Of a DNA stretch of 64,000 nt, positions 61,364-64,000 are shown piece by piece (position 1 is the stretch's first letter; each line of letters starts with the position of its first letter). The stretch spans positions 208,012-272,011 of the forward strand of contig NZ_RBWV01000012.1 of NCBI RefSeq assembly GCF_003634695.1, read 5' to 3'. The notes beneath the pieces are model-generated. The model did no database searches. It was not told the origin of the DNA and saw nothing but the letters and a program-made list of their open reading frames with translations. The position numbers were made by a program, and so were the translations under genes. The stretch is from Motilibacter peucedani (lineage in GTDB: Bacteria; Actinomycetota; Actinomycetes; Motilibacterales; Motilibacteraceae).

Positions 61364-62253
61364 GCGGTGCTCCCGGTCAGCGTGAGGAAGGCGTCCTCGA
61401 GACCACGCGAGGTGATCTCGACGTCGCAGGCGGCGGTGGCGGTCAGCAGGTGGCGGGCGACCGCGTCGGAGTCGGCGGTGCGCAGGAGGACGGTGTCGCC
61501 GCGCACCTCGACCGCGTCGACGCCGGGCACCTGCGCCAGAGCGCGGCGGTCGGCGCCGGGCAGGGTAGCGCGCACCGTACGCCCTGCGGCCTGGGCGCGG
61601 ACCTGGGCGGCGGTGCCGTCGGCCACGACGCGACCGCCAGACACGAGCACGACCCGGTCGGCGTAGGCGTCGGCCTCCTCCAGGAAGTGGGTGGCGAACA
61701 GCACCGTGCGCCCGCGGGCCGCGTCGTCGCGGATGGCGGCCCAGAACGCCCGTCGGCCCTCGACGTCCATCCCGGTGGTCGGCTCGTCGAGCAGCAGCAC
61801 GTCCGGGTCGGGCAGCAGCGCCAGGGCGAAGCGGAGCCGCTGCTGCTGGCCGCCGGAGCAGACGCCGACGCGGCGGCCGGCGATCCTGGCGATGCCGGCG
61901 CGCTCGAGGACCTCGTCGACCGGCCGGGCGTCGGCGAAGAACGAGGCGGTGAGCTCGACGGTCTCGCGCACGGTGAGCTCGCGCAGCAGGCCCCCGCTCT
62001 GCATGACCGCGGCGACCCGGCCCTCGCGCACCGCCTGCTCCGGGGTGCGCCCGTGCACCTCGACCGTCCCGGTATCCGGGACGGCGAGGCCGAGGACCAT
62101 GTCGAGCGTCGTGGTCTTGCCCGCGCCGTTGGGGCCGAGGAAGGCCACCACCTCGCCGGCGCTCACCTCGAGGTCGATGCGGTCGACAGCGCGTACGGCG
62201 CCGAAGCTCTTGCTCAGGCCCGCCAGTCGGAGGGCGGGGGCTCTGTCCGTCAT
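61360..62253 (-). CDS. ABC transporter ATP-binding protein
   Basis: A 297-residue ATPase. Walker A is FLGPNGAGKTT, the Q-loop is in AAVMQSGGLL, the signature is CSGGQQQRLRFA (C in place of the usual L), Walker B is VLLLDEPTTGMD and the H-loop is FATHFLEEAD. A C-terminal extension (about 220-297) is like those of exporter subunits. ATG 62253 begins the domain. It is the first gene of the four-gene operon. Confidence 0.95.
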   Translation of the reverse strand: MTDRAPALRLAGLSKSFGAVRAVDRIDLEVSAGEVVAFLGPNGAGKTTTLDMVLGLAVPDTGTVEVHGRTPEQAVREGRVAAVMQSGGLLRELTVRETVELTASFFADARPVDEVLERAGIARIAGRRVGVCSGGQQQRLRFALALLPDPDVLLLDEPTTGMDVEGRRAFWAAIRDDAARGRTVLFATHFLEEADAYADRVVLVSGGRVVADGTAAQVRAQAAGRTVRATLPGADRRALAQVPGVDAVEVRGDTVLLRTADSDAVARHLLTATAACDVEITSRGLEDAFLTLTGSTA

Positions 62254-62406
62254 GCCGACCAGCGTGTCGCCGGTGGGCCTCGCCCGCCGCTGCCCTCCGT
62301 CACGACCCCGCCGTGACAAGTGTCATGCCCCTCATCGCCCAGGTGCTAAGCCGTCCGGGTGGCCTGCCGATAGGGGAAGAGTTGAGAGCTTGCTTCGGGA
62401 CAGGGG

Positions 62407-62928
62407 ATGCGCATGCGACGGGTCGTTCGACGGGACGACAGCGGGTTCACCCTGCTCGAGCTGCTGATCGTGATGATCATCATCGGCATCCTGGCCGGCA
62501 TCGCGATCCCGGTCTACCTCAACCAGCGCAAGAGCGCGTGGGACACCCAGGCGCGCCACGACGCCCGGCAGGCCGGCCAGCTCGCGCTGTCGGCGGCCGT
62601 CGACAACGGCGGCGTCTACGCCGACGTCGACCTCTCGAGCCCAGCGCTGATCGCGTCCGCACCGGCGCCCTACAACTCCTTCAAGACCAGCCCGACGTCG
62701 AAGACCTACGTCAAGGCGACCGAGGTCCTGAACCCGCAGTCGTTCTGCGTGGTGACCAGCAGCAAGAGCGGCAAGTTCTTCGGGTGGGACCCGATGGGCG
62801 GTGGTGCGCTGTTCAGCAAGGGGTTCACCTACAACTCGGTGCCGCCGGACAGCGACTTCCCCGCGGGCAGCGCATGCCTGACGCTCAAGGCGAAGTACGC
62901 CAGCTTCCTGACCATCATCGCCCAGTAG
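62407..62928 (+). CDS. type IV pilin-like (prepilin) protein
   Basis: A 173-residue prepilin. The leader MRMRRVVRRDDSG ends at the processing site G/FTLLE, followed by the hydrophobic helix LLIVMIIIGILAGIAIPVYL, with glutamate at position +5. The globular part has two cysteines (FCVV and ACLTL) that could form the usual C-terminal disulphide loop. ATG 62407 could also be ATG 62413. No pilus assembly genes are within the window, so it is an orphan pseudopilin or major pilin unit. Its end overlaps the convergent oxidoreductase gene by 14 bases. Confidence 0.92.
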   Translation: MRMRRVVRRDDSGFTLLELLIVMIIIGILAGIAIPVYLNQRKSAWDTQARHDARQAGQLALSAAVDNGGVYADVDLSSPALIASAPAPYNSFKTSPTSKTYVKATEVLNPQSFCVVTSSKSGKFFGWDPMGGGALFSKGFTYNSVPPDSDFPAGSACLTLKAKYASFLTIIAQ

Positions 62929-63886
62929 CGGCGGCGTCGCGCACCTTCGGCAGGACCTCCTTCTCGTAGAACGAGAAGAAGCCCTCCCACTCCGGCCCGA
63001 TGTTGGAGACGTAGACCTCGTCGAAGCCGGCGTCGGCGAAGGTCCTGAACTGCTCGAGGTGCTCGTCGAGGTCGTTGCCGCAGACGGTGTTCTCGCGGAC
63101 CATGTCCTCGGTCACGAGCTCGCTGACCTGCTCGAACTGCTTGGGCGAGTAGAGCACCTGCGCCGCCTCGCCGGGGATCTGCTCGTTGGGCCAGAGCCGG
63201 TGGGCGGTCTTCACCGCGGCGTCCTTGTCGGTGCCGAAGCAGACCTTGTAGCCGCCCTGGGTCACCTTGCCCGGTGCGTCGCGCTTGAACTGCGCGACCG
63301 AGTCGGCGTCGGGCTGCACGGTGACGAAGCCGTCGCCGATGCGCGTCGCGACCTCGAGCGCCTTGGGCCCGAACGCCGACACGTAGACCTGCACGGGCTC
63401 CTCGGGCAGGGTGTAGACCTGCGCGTGCTCGACGGTGAAGTGCGTGCCGTGGTGGGTGACGAAGCCCCCGGCCCACAGCTTGCGCATGACCTCGACGGCC
63501 TCCTCGAGCATCTCCAGGCGCACCTCGGTGTTGGGCCACGCGTCGCCGAGGACGTGCTCGTTGAGCGCCTCGCCCGTGCCCACGCCGAGGGTGAACCGGC
63601 CCTTGGTCAGGACCTTCGCGGTCGCCGCCGCCTGGGCCAGGATCGCCGGGTGGATGCGCATGATGGGCGCCGTCACCGCCGTCGTGATCGGCAGGCTCGT
63701 CACCTGCGAGATCGCGCCGATCATCGACCACACGAACGCGCTCTGCCCCTGCTCGTCGTTCCACGGGTGGTAGTGGTCCGAGATCCACAGCGCCTCGAAG
63801 CCCGCCCGCTCGGCGCGCACGGCCTGGTCCAGCAGCTCCTGGGGCGAGAGCTCCTCGCAGGACAGGAAGTATCCGACCTTGGGCAT
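62915..63886 (-). CDS. LLM-class F420-dependent oxidoreductase (FGD-like)
   Basis: A 323-residue TIM-barrel flavin-like oxidoreductase. SDHYHPWNDEQGQSAFVW near the start, RFTLGVGTGEALNEHV and VYVSNIGPEWEGFFSFYE near the end match the F420-dependent glucose-6-phosphate dehydrogenase-like group. The GQSAF pattern in the active loop fits this group. It probably transfers hydride to coenzyme F420, which actinobacteria make. ATG 63886 follows GGAGG by ten bases. The exact substrate is uncertain. Confidence 0.93.
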   Translation of the reverse strand: MPKVGYFLSCEELSPQELLDQAVRAERAGFEALWISDHYHPWNDEQGQSAFVWSMIGAISQVTSLPITTAVTAPIMRIHPAILAQAAATAKVLTKGRFTLGVGTGEALNEHVLGDAWPNTEVRLEMLEEAVEVMRKLWAGGFVTHHGTHFTVEHAQVYTLPEEPVQVYVSAFGPKALEVATRIGDGFVTVQPDADSVAQFKRDAPGKVTQGGYKVCFGTDKDAAVKTAHRLWPNEQIPGEAAQVLYSPKQFEQVSELVTEDMVRENTVCGNDLDEHLEQFRTFADAGFDEVYVSNIGPEWEGFFSFYEKEVLPKVRDAAATGR

Positions 63887-64000
63887 GGGGACGAGACCTC
63901 CGGCGTACGGCTGCGGACCCTGACGCCCCTGCACCTCCCCCCGCGCCCCCCTCCCCAACCGCCGTGCGGCTGGCTCGACGTTGATCGCCCTAGCCGATCG

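Overview
The window is a very GC-rich stretch of chromosome from an actinobacterium. Support comes from the gene content and order (phoH-ybeY-corC-era, recO-uppS, dusB-dgt-dnaG-sigma factor, a fabD-fabH-acpP-fabF operon with a PucR-type regulator and a DUF3145 gene), from frequent GTG starts with 4-base GTGA overlaps, and from a -10 box (TANNNT) placed 6-7 bases before many start codons, the mark of leaderless transcripts. The lineage looks like Kineosporiales/Frankiales-type soil actinobacteria, but the sequence alone does not fix the genus.

Layout. 1-1618: the 5' end of a GH127-type arabinofuranosidase gene diverges from a LacI-family regulator over shared operator-like sites. 1656-6133: HIT protein, PhoH, YbeY, CorC-like protein, a cytidine-deaminase-like protein lacking its catalytic motif, and Era (ribosome and RNA maintenance). 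6301-10346: secreted subtilase, FMN-binding protein and MocR-type regulator. 10394-13874: leucine-codon leader peptide with attenuator-like hairpin, leuA, recO, uppS. 13878-16367: ZIP metal transporter, small ABM-like protein, glycyl-tRNA synthetase. 16390-17586: a suspected accessory unit, an AbiEi-HTH/DUF559-type nuclease gene bracketed by two near-identical 57-bp palindromes. 17639-24470: dusB, dgt, a secreted Thr-Pro-repeat protein, dnaG and a principal-type sigma factor. 24478-27827: topoisomerase IB, two small stress-type proteins, two tRNA genes and a SMI1/KNR4 (SUKH) protein. 27852-37155: two secreted proteins, a GGDEF-EAL protein, a universal stress protein, an RsbQ/RsbP-like pair, a sirtuin and small membrane/secreted proteins. 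37337-43813: DUF4331-TPR-metal permease operon and a two-component system. 44486-51541: DUF3145, a third 57-bp palindrome, the fatty-acid synthase operon and its FasR-like regulator, a PHP phosphoesterase. 51556-57748: a 1763-residue secreted RHS toxin with a C-terminal nuclease domain, preceded in position (downstream in transcription) by its probable immunity gene. 57865-63886: small conserved protein, pirin, an ABC transporter with a DesK/DesR-like two-component system, a type IV pilin-like protein and an F420-dependent oxidoreductase.

How it fits together. Most of the window is core housekeeping in tight operons. Accessory material is concentrated in the palindrome-bracketed nuclease unit, the tRNA-adjacent SUKH gene and the RHS toxin/immunity locus. 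The best candidate for an undescribed system is the nuclease plus its dispersed 57-bp palindromes: stem changes between copies are compensated, which argues that the palindrome's structure is maintained.
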